Source of the DNA: Halostagnicola kamekurae
Lineage (GTDB): Archaea > Halobacteriota > Halobacteria > Halobacteriales > Natrialbaceae
Direction of reading: 5' to 3'
NCBI RefSeq assembly: GCF_900116205.1
Contig: NZ_FOZS01000001.1
Location: 248,001-312,000, forward strand
Length of the DNA: 64,000 nt
Below are positions 34,660 through 44,294 of this stretch, one piece after another; position 1 is the first letter of the stretch, and every line of letters begins with the position of its first letter. The position numbers and the translations under genes were made by a program. Under the pieces are notes generated by a model. The model was not told where the DNA came from, searched no databases, and saw only the letters and a program-made list of their open reading frames with translations.

Positions 34660-35466
34660 TTAGAGGCTCGCCTGCAGCAAGAAAAGCGTCGCGTTGTAGC
34701 CGCCGTGGATCCACATTACCAGATAGAGATTGTTGTACCGCTCGTAGAGCCAGCCGAAGGCAAGCGACAGGACGAAGACGACCCCGAGCGAGACGACGGC
34801 GGCCGAGAGCGTCGTCGTGAGGTACGCCATGAGGTGCAAGCTCGAGAACAGCAGCGAGGTCCCGACGATCGCTCCGGTAGAGCCGAACGCGGGGCGCATG
34901 TAGTTCTGGATTAGCCCCCGGAACAGCAACTCCTCGGCGGGGCCGATCACGAGAATCGAGATGACGGCGAGTGCGACGTAGTAGTACGGCGAGACGTCGC
35001 CGCCGATCAGCGAGTGTTCCGAGGCGGAGATTCCGAGCGCGGAACTGGCAAGCGAGAGCGCGGCCTGGAGCACGACGAGTCCGGCGATGGCGAGGAGACT
35101 CACGCCGATCTGGCGAGGCGTCGGCCTCGAGAGCCCGAACTCGGGTTTCGGTATCCAGCCGCGTGCGGCCGACAGCGCGGCGAGCCCGAACGCGCCCAGT
35201 CCCAGCAGTCCCGACTCCAGGCCGGCGAGGAGGACGTAGCTCTCGCCCTCCATGATCGAGTTGAACTGCTCGACGGTCCCGGTGGTCGCGGCCAGGTAAA
35301 GCATGGCCCCGATCATCAGCACGATGAGGACGGCGAACGTGAAGACGTACGCGCCGACGATATATCCGATCGATCCCAGCACCGCGATCAGCCCCGACCG
35401 CGAGGGGGGACCGGTTGGCGGGGACTGCTCGGGAGCGCTCGTCGGATCCGACTGTGGGTCGTCCAT
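34660..35466 (-). CDS. CPBP-family intramembrane glutamic protease (CAAX-like)
   Basis: A 268-residue membrane protein with about eight helices. The active-site motif reads PAEELLFRGLIQNYM (EExxxR, about residues 180-187), with the second-motif His in LFSSLHLMAYL (about 212) and a final histidine in MWIHGGYNATLF. All catalytic groups are present. In haloarchaea such proteins are thought to act on membrane substrates or prenylated peptides; the substrate here is unknown. It is convergent with the metalloprotease gene (8 nt between stops). Confidence 0.88.
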   Translation of the reverse strand: MDDPQSDPTSAPEQSPPTGPPSRSGLIAVLGSIGYIVGAYVFTFAVLIVLMIGAMLYLAATTGTVEQFNSIMEGESYVLLAGLESGLLGLGAFGLAALSAARGWIPKPEFGLSRPTPRQIGVSLLAIAGLVVLQAALSLASSALGISASEHSLIGGDVSPYYYVALAVISILVIGPAEELLFRGLIQNYMRPAFGSTGAIVGTSLLFSSLHLMAYLTTTLSAAVVSLGVVFVLSLAFGWLYERYNNLYLVMWIHGGYNATLFLLQASL

Positions 35467-35533
35467 ACTGACTATCGGGGGATCGGAACGAAGAACGTGC
35501 CGGTCGCGGAAGCTCCGAACGGCGAGCGGGCGC

Positions 35534-37120
35534 TCAGCTCTGGCCGTTCAGGGTGATGTCCGAGACGCCGATGATCCGGTCGTCGGCCTCGAGCTCCGCT
35601 CGAGCGGCCTCCGGAATGTCGCTGTCGACGTTGTAGACGGTGAGCGCCTCGCCGCCGATGGTCTCGCGGGCGTTGAACATCCCGGCGATGTTGACGCCGT
35701 GTTTGCCCATGATCGAACCGATGAGGCCGATGACGCCCGGTTCGTCGGTGTTTCGCGTGATGACCATCCGACCGTGGGGGATCGCGTCCACGCGGTAGCC
35801 GTCGATGCGGACGATCCGGGGGTCGTTGCCGGCGAAGAGCGTTCCGTCGACCGATAGCTCCGAGTCGCCGTTGCCGACGGTCACGGAGATCAGGCTCTGG
35901 AAGTCGGCGGCCTGTCGGGTCTTCGATTCGGTGACGTCGACGCCGCGATCTTCGGCGATCTGGGGCGCGTTGACGGTGTTGACCTGCCACTCGAGCGGTT
36001 CGAAGACGCCCTTGAGTGCGCTCGCGGTGACGAACTCGATGTCTTCGTCCGCGATGTCGCCCTCGTAGGTCACCTCGACGCTTTCGGTGCGACCGTCGAG
36101 CAACTGGGCGGCGACCTTACCAGCGGTTTCGGCGAGGTCGATGTACGGCTCGACGCGCGGGAACGCGCTCTCGTCGATCGAGGGGGCGTTCAGCGCGTTC
36201 GCGACCGGCTCGCCCTCGATGGCGGCGACGACCTGCTCTGCGGTCTGGGTGGCGACGTTCTCTTGGGCGGCCTCCGTCGACGCGCCGAGGTGGGGCGTCA
36301 CGATCACGTCGTCGACGAAAAGCAGCGGCGAGTCCTCGGAGAGCGGTTCCTCGGCGAAGACGTCAAGTGCGGCCCCCTCGAGGGTGCCGTCTTCGACTTT
36401 CGCCGCGAGCGCGTCCTCGTCGACGACGCCGCCGCGGGCGCAGTTGATCAGGTAGCCCCCCTCGAGCAGGTCGAGTTCCTCGTCGCTGATGAGCCCCTCT
36501 GTTTCGGGGGTCAGCGGCGTGTGCACGGTCACGAAGTCCGCCGCCTCGAGACACGCTTCGAATTCGACGAGCTCGGCGCCGATGCGTTCTGCACGATCCT
36601 CCGAGATGTACGGGTCGTAGGCGACGATGTCCATCCCCATCGAGTCGAGTTTCTTCGCGACCTCCTGGCCGACGCGGCCGAGGCCGACGACGCCGAGGGT
36701 CTTGTCGTCGAGTTCGGTCCCGAGGTAGTCGCTTTTGGCCCACTCGCCGTCCTTCAGGCGGACGTGTGCCTGCGGAATCGATCGCGCGGCCGCGAACGTC
36801 ATCGCGACGGTGTGTTCGGCCGCCGCTCGGACGTTGCCCTCCGGCGCGTTCGCGACGATCACGCCTTCGTCGGTCGCGGCGTCGATGTCGATGTTGTCGA
36901 CGCCGATGCCCGCCCGGCCGACGATCGCCAGGTCATCGGCGGCCTCGAGGACCGTCTCGGTGACCTCCGTCCCGGAGCGAACGATGAGTCCGTCGGCGTC
37001 CGAGACCGCCTCGAGGAGCGCCTCGCCCTCGAGTTCGTATGCCGTTTCGACGTCGTAGCCGGCGTCCGTGAGGACCTCGAGCCCCGCGTCAGCGATAGGA
37101 TCCGTAACCAGAACCTTCAT
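35534..37120 (-). CDS. serA: D-3-phosphoglycerate dehydrogenase
   Basis: A 528-residue first enzyme of serine synthesis. The NAD-binding motif is VGLGRVGQEVAKKL (about residues 143-156), the catalytic Arg lies in NCARGGVVDEDAL and the His in VTPHLGAST (about 277). An intervening allosteric domain and a C-terminal ACT domain (EPGVIGLIGSIMGKHGVNIAG) complete the long form. The start at 37120 gives MKVLVTDPIADAGLEVL. No serB gene is adjacent. Confidence 0.95.
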   Translation of the reverse strand: MKVLVTDPIADAGLEVLTDAGYDVETAYELEGEALLEAVSDADGLIVRSGTEVTETVLEAADDLAIVGRAGIGVDNIDIDAATDEGVIVANAPEGNVRAAAEHTVAMTFAAARSIPQAHVRLKDGEWAKSDYLGTELDDKTLGVVGLGRVGQEVAKKLDSMGMDIVAYDPYISEDRAERIGAELVEFEACLEAADFVTVHTPLTPETEGLISDEELDLLEGGYLINCARGGVVDEDALAAKVEDGTLEGAALDVFAEEPLSEDSPLLFVDDVIVTPHLGASTEAAQENVATQTAEQVVAAIEGEPVANALNAPSIDESAFPRVEPYIDLAETAGKVAAQLLDGRTESVEVTYEGDIADEDIEFVTASALKGVFEPLEWQVNTVNAPQIAEDRGVDVTESKTRQAADFQSLISVTVGNGDSELSVDGTLFAGNDPRIVRIDGYRVDAIPHGRMVITRNTDEPGVIGLIGSIMGKHGVNIAGMFNARETIGGEALTVYNVDSDIPEAARAELEADDRIIGVSDITLNGQS

Positions 37121-37282
37121 GCGCGAGTCAATTGCGTCGACAGGGTAAACCCTTCCGTTGTGTCCGAAGCTGGCAAAAACTACCACGGGTACGGATCGAC
37201 GCGCTCGCGGAACGACTTCGCTCGGCGTTCCGGCCGGACAGCACGGTTTTGTCCTCTGGCCGCGTACTGGGCGCGATGACCC

Positions 37283-37546
37283 GTGACCCCTCGAAAAACC
37301 CAACTCCCAGATAGGAAACGCGCCCGGAGTCGCCAGCGCGCTCTCAGCGCCGAACTCGAGCAGATGACGGCGCGCTTGGAGGCGACCGAACGCCGCCTCG
37401 GCCGCCTTCAGAACACCCTCAGCGCCGTCGCCCGCGAGGCCGGCGTCTCGATGGACGGCCCCTGTGGCCACTGCGGTCGGAGCCACCTCATCGTCGCGGA
37501 CGGCACGCTGCGCTGCCCGTCGTGTGGCTACCGCCGGTCGCTGTAG
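37283..37546 (+). CDS. Small coiled-coil zinc-ribbon protein
   Basis: An 87-residue protein starting at GTG 37283. Residues about 18-50 form a coiled coil (SAELEQMTARLEATERRLG), followed by a zinc ribbon with CGHC and CPSC pairs. No family name is certain. It is divergent from serA and lies 120 nt before the PPC-domain gene. The four-cysteine ribbon supports a real gene; the exact start is less certain. Confidence 0.65.
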   Translation: MTPRKTQLPDRKRARSRQRALSAELEQMTARLEATERRLGRLQNTLSAVAREAGVSMDGPCGHCGRSHLIVADGTLRCPSCGYRRSL

Positions 37547-37666
37547 GGCCGCTCGAGACGCGAGACGAGAACCGCGTGCTGACTGCCGATCTCCGGGATC
37601 GTCCGAACACCCGCTCGTCTCTCACGATCGGTGGTATTTTTCTATCGCGGGATAGTGGTGCGTGGT

Positions 37667-38086
37667 ATGAACTACAGCGAAGTCGAGACGGACGCGGAGT
37701 ACGTCGCCCGCCTCGAGACGGGAGCGGACTGGCGGGCTGAGATCGAATCGCTGGCGGCCGAGGTCGACGCCGGCGCGGCGTGGTTTACCGCACTGGGTGC
37801 TGTCCAGGACGCCGAACTCGCCTTCTACGATCAGAACGACCTCGAGTACTATACGATCGACGCTGACGAGCCGCTCGAGGTCGCGAGTTGCGTGGGCAAC
37901 GTCGCCTGGCTGGACGACGAGCGGTTCGCGCACACGCACGTCGTCCTCTCGGACGCCGACGGCGAGACGATTTCCGGCCACCTCAACGAAGCGACGGTCT
38001 GGGCCGGCGAAGTGTACATGCGCGTCTTCGAGGACGACCTGGTGCGCGAATACGACGAGACGACCGCGCTCGATCTCTGGCTCTGA
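37667..38086 (+). CDS. PPC domain (DUF296) DNA-binding-type protein
   Basis: A 139-residue protein of the plants-and-prokaryotes-conserved (DUF296) fold. Recognisable segments are WFTALGAVQDAELAFYD and THVVLSDADGETISGHLNEA, the latter holding the His residues expected for metal binding. The start at 37667 follows a short promoter-like TTTTTCTATC. It ends one base before the ATG of the DP2 polymerase gene, so the two are probably cotranscribed, an arrangement that links it to replication genes by context only. Confidence 0.88.
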   Translation: MNYSEVETDAEYVARLETGADWRAEIESLAAEVDAGAAWFTALGAVQDAELAFYDQNDLEYYTIDADEPLEVASCVGNVAWLDDERFAHTHVVLSDADGETISGHLNEATVWAGEVYMRVFEDDLVREYDETTALDLWL

Positions 38087-38087
38087 G

Positions 38088-41000
38088 ATGCGCGAGGCAG
38101 ACCGGCAGTATTTCTCGCGACTGGAATCGCAACTCGACGAGGCGTTCGACGTCGCCGAGACCGCCAAGCAACGCGGCGCGGACCCCGAACCCGAGGTCGA
38201 GATTCCGGTCGCCAAGGACATGGCCGACCGCGTCGAGAACATCCTCGGCATCGACGGCGTCGCCGAACGCGTCCGCGAACTCGAGGGCCAGATGAGCCGC
38301 GAGGAGGCGGCCCTGGCGCTCGCGGAGGACTTCGCGGAGGGCGACGTCGGCGACTACGAGACGCGAGCCGGCAAGATCGAGGGCGCGGTTCGCACGGCCG
38401 TCGCGCTGTTGACCGAAGGCGTCGTCGCCGCCCCTATCGAGGGCATCGACAAGGTCGAACTCCTCGAGAACGACGACGGCACGGAGTTCGTCAACGTCTA
38501 CTACGCCGGACCGATCCGCTCGGCGGGCGGCACCGCGCAGGCGCTTTCGGTGCTCGTCGGCGACTACACGCGCGCGCTCGTCGGCATCGACCAGTACAAC
38601 GCCCGCTCCGAGGAGGTCGAACGGTACGCCGAGGAGATCTCGCTGTACGACAAGGAGACCGGGCTGCAGTACTCGCCGAAGGATCCCGAGACGAAGTTCA
38701 TCGCCAAACACCTCCCGATCATGCTAGACGGCGAGGCGACCGGCGACGAGGAGGTCTCCGGCTTTCGCGACCTAGAGCGGGTCGACACCAACTCCGCGCG
38801 CGGCGGGATGTGTCTCGTGCTCGCGGAGGGGATCGCGCTGAAAGCGCCGAAGATCCAGCGGTACACTTCCCAGCTCGAGGAGATCGACTGGCCCTGGCTA
38901 CAGGACCTCATCGACGGCAACTACTACGAGGACGACGGCGACGACGAGGACACCACGGACGAGTCGGAAGCAAACGCAGACGACGAAACGGACACCGACG
39001 GCGAGGCCGATGCCGAAGCCGCCGGCGACGAAGACGGCCCACTGCCCGAGTCGGCCGGCCCGGTTCGGCCCGATCCCTCGAAGAAGTTCCTCCGGGACCT
39101 GATCGCCGGTCGGCCGGTCTTCTCTCATCCGAGCGCGAAAGGCGGTTTTCGACTGCGCTACGGCCGATCGCGCAACCACGGCTTCGCGACCGGCGGCGTC
39201 CACCCGGCGACGATGCATCTGGTCGACGACTTCCTCGCGACCGGCACGCAGATCAAGACCGAGCGACCGGGGAAAGCCCACGGCGTCGTCCCCGTCGACT
39301 CCATCGAGGGGCCGACCGTCAAACTCGCGAACGGCGACGTTCGACGCATCGACGACCCCGAGGAGGCCCTCGAGATCAGAAACGGCGTCGAGGAGATCCT
39401 CGACATCGGCGAGTATCTGGTCAACTACGGCGAGTTCGTCGAGAACAACCATCCGCTTGCGCCTGCCTCGTACGTCTTCGAGTGGTGGATTCAGGACATG
39501 GACGAGGCCGGTGCGGACGCCCAGGCGCTGCTCGACGATCCGCGGATCGACGCCGAACACCCGCCCGCCGAAACCGCCCTCGAGTGGGCCGAAGAGTACG
39601 ACGCGCCCCTCCACCCCGAATACACCTATCTCTGGCACGACCTGGCCGTCGACGACTTCTGTGCGCTCGCCGAGGCGGTCGCGAACGCCCGCATCGAAAA
39701 CGCCGGCGAGACGCTCGTCGTAGAGCGCTCGGAGACGGTTCGAGACGCCCTCGAGACGATCATCGTCGAACACCGCCAGCGCGAGGATCGACTCGAGGTT
39801 GACGACTGGCTCCCCCTGGCGCGGACGCTCGGGGTCGTTCGCGACGAAGCCGGGGAGTTGACTCGAACGTGGACCGACGACGACCTCTCGGAGCGAGCGC
39901 GCACGTGGGGTCGTTCGGAGAAGACGGACTCCGGCGGCGAGCGGGACTCGAGCGGCGGCGAGAACGCGATCGAGGCGGTCAACGAGGTCGCACCCTTTAC
40001 CGTCCGCGAGCGCGCCCCGACCCGGATCGGCAACCGCATGGGTCGACCGGAGAAGTCCGAGAGTCGCGACCTCAGTCCCGCGGTTCACACCCTCTTTCCC
40101 ATCGGGGAAGCCGGCGGTGCACAGCGCGACATCGCCAAGGCCGGCAAACACGCCGACACGATGTCCGACACGCCGGGCGTCGTCGAGATCCAGATCGGCC
40201 GCCAACGCTGTGTGTCCTGCGAGACGGAGACGTTCAAGAACCGCTGTCCGGACTGTGGCGCTCGAACCGAACCCGACTACCGCTGTCCGTCCTGTGACTC
40301 GGCGATCGAACCGGACGAGGCCGGCCGCGTCGAGTGCGACCGCTGTGACACCGAGGCGACCTGCGTCGAACCCCGAGAAATCGACCTCAACGAGGAGTAC
40401 CGAGACGCACTCGAGACCGTCGGCGAACGCGAGAACGCCTTCGACATCCTGAAGGGCGTCAAGGGGTTGACCTCCGCGGACAAGATCCCGGAACCGATGG
40501 AGAAGGGGATTCTACGGGCGAAACACGACGTTTCCTCGTTCAAAGACGGCACCGTCCGCTACGACATGACCGACCTCCCGGTCACGTCGGTTCGCGCGAG
40601 CGAACTCGACGTCGACGTCGGCCAACTGCAGGCGCTCGGCTACGAGGAGGACATCCACGGCGAAGCGCTCGTCCACGAGGACCAACTGGTCGAACTCAAA
40701 GTACAGGACATCGTCCTCTCGGACGGCGCGGCCGAGCACATGCTCCAGACGGCCGATTTCATCGACGACTTACTCGAGCAGTACTACGGCCTCGAGCCCT
40801 TCTACGAACTCGAGGAACGCGAGGAGCTAGTCGGCGAACTCGTCTTCGGGATGGCTCCGCACACGAGCGCTGCAACTGTCGGAAGGGTGATTGGTTTCAC
40901 GAGCGCGGCAGTCGGATACGCTCATCCGTACTTCCACGCCGCAAAACGGCGGAATTGTGATGGTGACGAAGACTGCGTGATGCTCCTCATGGACGGCCTA

Positions 41001-41702
41001 TTGAACTTTAGTATGAGTTTTCTGCCAGACCAACGCGGGGGGAAGATGGACGCGCCGCTGGTCATGTCCTCGAGAATCGATCCATCCGAAATCGACGACG
41101 AGGCACACAACATCGACGTCGTCTCGAGATACCCCCGCGAGTTCTACGAGGCGACCCTCGAGATGGCAGATCCCGGCGAAGTCGACGTACAGATCGCCGA
41201 GGAAACGCTCGGCACGGACCAGGAGTACACCGGTTTCGAGCACACCCACGACACGAGCGACATCGCGATGGGGCCCGACCTCTCGGCGTACAAGACGCTG
41301 GGGTCGATGATGGACAAGATGGACGCCCAGCTCGAGCTCTCGCGCAAGCTCGAGGCCGTCGACGAGACGGACGTCGCCGAGCGGGTCATCGAGTACCACT
41401 TCCTGCCGGACCTGATCGGTAATCTGCGGGCGTTCTCCCGGCAGGAAACGCGGTGTCTCGACTGCGGCGAGAAGTTCCGCCGAATGCCCCTGACCGAAAC
41501 CTGTCGAGAGTGTGGGGGTCGGGTCAACCTCACCGTCCACCAGGGCTCGGTGAACAAGTACATGCAAACCGCGATCGAAGTCGCCGAGGAGTACGACTGC
41601 CGGCCCTACACGAAACAGCGTCTGGAGGTGCTCGAGAAGTCCCTCGAGAGTATCTTCGAGAACGACAAAAACAAGCAGTCCGGCATCGAGGACTTCATGT
41701 AA
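38088..41702 (+). CDS. polC: DNA polymerase II (D-family) large subunit DP2
   Basis: A 1204-residue catalytic subunit of archaeal DNA polymerase D. Visible parts are an acidic insert (about residues 280-325), a central zinc-finger region (CVSCETETF...CPDC...CPSC...CDRC, about 705-760), the conserved catalytic block NCDGDEDCVMLLMDG near 955, and a C-terminal zinc finger (CLDCGEKF...CRECGG, about 1122). Inteins are often found in this block in other archaea; none is present here. The stretch 40854-41033 around it has anomalous codon use (25 of 60 codons end in A/T). The gene starts 1 nt after the DUF296 gene stop. The small subunit is not in the window. Confidence 0.95.
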   Translation: MREADRQYFSRLESQLDEAFDVAETAKQRGADPEPEVEIPVAKDMADRVENILGIDGVAERVRELEGQMSREEAALALAEDFAEGDVGDYETRAGKIEGAVRTAVALLTEGVVAAPIEGIDKVELLENDDGTEFVNVYYAGPIRSAGGTAQALSVLVGDYTRALVGIDQYNARSEEVERYAEEISLYDKETGLQYSPKDPETKFIAKHLPIMLDGEATGDEEVSGFRDLERVDTNSARGGMCLVLAEGIALKAPKIQRYTSQLEEIDWPWLQDLIDGNYYEDDGDDEDTTDESEANADDETDTDGEADAEAAGDEDGPLPESAGPVRPDPSKKFLRDLIAGRPVFSHPSAKGGFRLRYGRSRNHGFATGGVHPATMHLVDDFLATGTQIKTERPGKAHGVVPVDSIEGPTVKLANGDVRRIDDPEEALEIRNGVEEILDIGEYLVNYGEFVENNHPLAPASYVFEWWIQDMDEAGADAQALLDDPRIDAEHPPAETALEWAEEYDAPLHPEYTYLWHDLAVDDFCALAEAVANARIENAGETLVVERSETVRDALETIIVEHRQREDRLEVDDWLPLARTLGVVRDEAGELTRTWTDDDLSERARTWGRSEKTDSGGERDSSGGENAIEAVNEVAPFTVRERAPTRIGNRMGRPEKSESRDLSPAVHTLFPIGEAGGAQRDIAKAGKHADTMSDTPGVVEIQIGRQRCVSCETETFKNRCPDCGARTEPDYRCPSCDSAIEPDEAGRVECDRCDTEATCVEPREIDLNEEYRDALETVGERENAFDILKGVKGLTSADKIPEPMEKGILRAKHDVSSFKDGTVRYDMTDLPVTSVRASELDVDVGQLQALGYEEDIHGEALVHEDQLVELKVQDIVLSDGAAEHMLQTADFIDDLLEQYYGLEPFYELEEREELVGELVFGMAPHTSAATVGRVIGFTSAAVGYAHPYFHAAKRRNCDGDEDCVMLLMDGLLNFSMSFLPDQRGGKMDAPLVMSSRIDPSEIDDEAHNIDVVSRYPREFYEATLEMADPGEVDVQIAEETLGTDQEYTGFEHTHDTSDIAMGPDLSAYKTLGSMMDKMDAQLELSRKLEAVDETDVAERVIEYHFLPDLIGNLRAFSRQETRCLDCGEKFRRMPLTETCRECGGRVNLTVHQGSVNKYMQTAIEVAEEYDCRPYTKQRLEVLEKSLESIFENDKNKQSGIEDFM

Positions 41703-41780
41703 TCCGTCGGTCCGCACTAAATGGACCCAACGGTCACATACTGCTGTCCCTTTATGCAGGCTCGTGTGGTCGCCTAGGCC

Positions 41781-42074
41781 ATGGCCGACGACACGACACG
41801 CCTTGGATTCGGAACGAACGTCTACGCCGAGGATGGGACCAAGGTCGGACGGATCCGTGGATTCGATGAAAACGGGTTCTACGTCACGCTCCGAGAGGGT
41901 ATCGAGGGAATGAGCGTCGAACACGTCCGCTCGGGCAAGGAGTTCGGCGAAGCGGAACTCATGTGGCGCTGTCAGGTGTGTGGCGAGATGGGCAAACTCG
42001 ACCACGATATCCCCGACACCTGCCCGTCGTGTGGCACCGGCAAGGAGGACATCTACTACTGGACCGAGGACTGA
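41781..42074 (+). CDS. Rubredoxin-like zinc-ribbon protein (haloarchaeal DUF7130-like)
   Basis: A 97-residue protein. The N-terminal half is a PRC-barrel-like beta domain (GTNVYAEDGTKVGRIRGFDENG) and the C-terminal half a rubredoxin-like zinc site (CQVCGEMG...CPSCG). A TATA-like CCTTTATGC at about 41749-41757 fits a leaderless start. It is in the same orientation as the DP2 gene, 78 nt behind. Function is unknown; the family assignment is from memory of haloarchaeal genomes. Confidence 0.75.
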   Translation: MADDTTRLGFGTNVYAEDGTKVGRIRGFDENGFYVTLREGIEGMSVEHVRSGKEFGEAELMWRCQVCGEMGKLDHDIPDTCPSCGTGKEDIYYWTED

Positions 42075-42176
42075 CCACCGCCTCACCCTGCCGTACTCGC
42101 CAGTCACCGCCATCCACTTTTGTTCTCCTCGAGCGGAGGCGAAAACGGTTTCACCGCGCTGGTTCCACCTCGAGCC

Positions 42177-43097
42177 ATGCAGATCGTCGTCTTCGGGGCC
42201 GGAAGCCTCGGCAGTCTCCTCGGCGCGGTGCTCGCGCGCGAACACGAGGTCACGCTCGTCGCGCGCGAGGCCCACGCCGACGCTGTCCGCGCGGACGGGA
42301 TTCGACTCGAGGGCGAACTCGAGGCCGTCGTCCACCCGCGCGCGACGACCGACGGCGCGGGGCTCGAGGCCGACCTGGCGGTGGTCGCGGTCAAAGCCTT
42401 CGACACCGAGTCGGCGGCGAAAACGTTGGCGACGGGTCGCTTCGATGCGGTGCTCTCCGTTCAGAACGGGATGGGAAACGAAGCGACGCTCGCCGAGTCG
42501 CTCGAGGCACCGGTTCTGTCGGGAACCGTGACTTACGGCGCGATACTTCGAGAGCCCGGCTTCGTCGAGTGTACGGGGGTCGGCGAGATTACCCTCGGCC
42601 CGCGCGACGGCGGCCGCTCTTCGCTCGCGACGGCGGTCGGCGAGGCGTTCGAACGAGCGGGCCTCGAGACGACAGTCGCCGAGGACATGCCGGTTCGACG
42701 CTGGCGAAAGCTCGCGGTCAACGCCGGCATCAACCCGATCACCGCGCTGACGGCGACCGAAAACGGCGCGGTGCTCGAGTCGCCGGCGAACGCCGTCGCC
42801 CGCGCCGCGACGCGCGAAACGGCCCGAACCGCTCGCGCGACCGGCGTGTCGCTCTCGAACCGGGACGCCCTCGAGGCGATGGAATCAGTGGCAGCGGAGA
42901 CGCGGGCGAACACCTCCTCGATGGCACAGGACGTCCTCGCCGGGCGGCGAACGGAGATCGATTCGATCAGCGGCTACGTGGTCGACCGAGCGGCCGAACA
43001 CGGGCTCGAGGTCCCGACGAATCGACTCCTCGCGGATCTCGTTCGAACGTGGGAGAGAGAACACGCGCGGATAGCGCTCGGCGACGGGCGGAGCTGA
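42177..43097 (+). CDS. panE: 2-dehydropantoate 2-reductase (ketopantoate reductase)
   Basis: A 306-residue NADPH-dependent reductase of CoA biosynthesis. The Rossmann motif VVFGAGSLGSLLGAVLA opens the protein, and the catalytic Lys lies in RWRKLAVNAGINPITAL (about residue 181). The C-terminal helical domain includes RTEIDSISGYVVDRA with the conserved Glu. Length and motifs are normal. It follows the zinc-ribbon gene by 102 nt. Confidence 0.93.
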   Translation: MQIVVFGAGSLGSLLGAVLAREHEVTLVAREAHADAVRADGIRLEGELEAVVHPRATTDGAGLEADLAVVAVKAFDTESAAKTLATGRFDAVLSVQNGMGNEATLAESLEAPVLSGTVTYGAILREPGFVECTGVGEITLGPRDGGRSSLATAVGEAFERAGLETTVAEDMPVRRWRKLAVNAGINPITALTATENGAVLESPANAVARAATRETARTARATGVSLSNRDALEAMESVAAETRANTSSMAQDVLAGRRTEIDSISGYVVDRAAEHGLEVPTNRLLADLVRTWEREHARIALGDGRS

Positions 43098-43330
43098 ACG
43101 CGTGAACCCGAGAAACTGGCAGGAACGGTTACGGGACGCGAGACTGTCGCGATTGAACGGCGGCGGGACGCGAGCAATCGAGACAACGGCGGGACAGATT
43201 CGAGCGAACGCTACGACGGCGATACGGATGCGAGCGAGCGACTCGAGCGTGTGACTCGCGATACGGTCACTGTATCCGCCGAATACTGTAGAAAACGAAC
43301 GATTCGAGACGAACGGGTGCTCGAGCGGCG

Positions 43331-43690
43331 TTAGAACGGAGCGGCGGGTCCTTCGTCGGATTCGCCGGCGTCGTCGTCGACGGTTTCGCCGGGGAACGAC
43401 GGCGTCGCGCCGCCCATCTCGTCGCCGCCAGCGCCGGTGTGGGCGTTTACCTTCTCGATTTCGGGAATCTCCTTGACCATTCGGCTCTTGATCGCCTGAA
43501 TCGTCATCGGGGAGATACCACAGCCGCTGCAGGCGCCCCCGAGCGCGATGGTGACTTCGCCGGTTTCGCGGTCGATGTCCCTGATTGCCGCGCTCCCGCC
43601 GTGCATCTGAATCTGGGGGAAGTTCCGGCGCAGGAAGTTCGACACGTTCTCCTTGAGGTCGTCGCCGTCGTTCTGGGTTTCCGTGCTCAT
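43331..43690 (-). CDS. NifU C-terminal domain Fe-S scaffold/carrier protein
   Basis: A 119-residue protein with the NifU-type motif LGGACSGCGISPMTIQ (CxxC at about residues 54-57), used to hold a transient Fe-S cluster. The N-terminal part includes RRNFPQIQMHGGSAAIRDID. An acidic, Gly-rich tail follows the domain. It would deliver or assemble clusters, for instance for ferredoxins. It stands alone. Confidence 0.9.
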   Translation of the reverse strand: MSTETQNDGDDLKENVSNFLRRNFPQIQMHGGSAAIRDIDRETGEVTIALGGACSGCGISPMTIQAIKSRMVKEIPEIEKVNAHTGAGGDEMGGATPSFPGETVDDDAGESDEGPAAPF

Positions 43691-43791
43691 GGATTCGTGT
43701 TGGGAGCGAACGTCCTTAGACCTTCCGCAGTGTCAGGTAGTCACTCGGTCTCGCCTGCGGAGTTTTATCGGCGCGATCCGGCGAACCGAGA

Positions 43792-44106
43792 TTAGACGTC
43801 GAATATCCGCTCGAGCTGGGATTCGATCTTCTCGACGTGTTCCTCGAGAACTCGCTCGAACCGCTCTCGCTCGACGACGACGCCCGTCAGCCGATCGTAG
43901 GGGTCGTCGGGGAGTTCGACGCGAAACTCCCCGTCGCCGGCGTAGAACGGCTCGCTTTCGTTCAGCACCTGCTGGTCGATAGCGTGGACGAGCTCGGAAT
44001 CGTACGTGTCGTTCATCTGGCTGAACGCGTTCTTGTAGGCCTGCTGGAGTTCGGGGAAGTAGTTCGCGTACTTGTCCTCGAACTTCTCGGGATCGAAATC
44101 GACCAT
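43792..44106 (-). CDS. Small conserved haloarchaeal protein (DUF5783-like)
   Basis: A 104-residue protein that opens MVDFDPEKFEDKYANYFPEL, contains FRVELPDDPYDRLTGVVVE in the middle, and ends in a coiled-coil helix (EEHVEKIESQLERI). I recognise the opening from a haloarchaeal family of unknown function (DUF5783, from memory). The start at 44106 is preferred over the longer frame, which has no similar appearance. It stands alone. Confidence 0.7.
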   Translation of the reverse strand: MVDFDPEKFEDKYANYFPELQQAYKNAFSQMNDTYDSELVHAIDQQVLNESEPFYAGDGEFRVELPDDPYDRLTGVVVERERFERVLEEHVEKIESQLERIFDV

Positions 44107-44294
44107 ACCGGGACGAAGGCACAGCGTGACTAAAAGTGAGGCGATCGGTCGACTCGAGGTCTCGGTACGCGGTCGGCTCAGAACGCTTCCGCCCAGTAAA
44201 CCGTCTCGATCGCTGATACGGTATCGGGTACCTACATAGGTGGGATGAACTCGCAGGCCAAACGAGCACCCGGCGCAGTCGCGTCCGCTGTGAT

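Noticed and set aside
38898-40205. A 435-codon antisense frame within the DP2 polymerase gene
   Set aside because: It is an antisense shadow caused by GC-rich codon bias; no start context or recognisable protein features.
40940-40970. An intein in the DP2 gene
   Set aside because: The catalytic block is uninterrupted and in frame, with no splicing motifs; only the codon anomaly remains.
43098-43330. A possible decayed gene after panE
   Set aside because: The 230-nt gap has GC-rich coding-like composition and short repeats (GGCGGGAC), but no frame with protein-like content was found on either strand.
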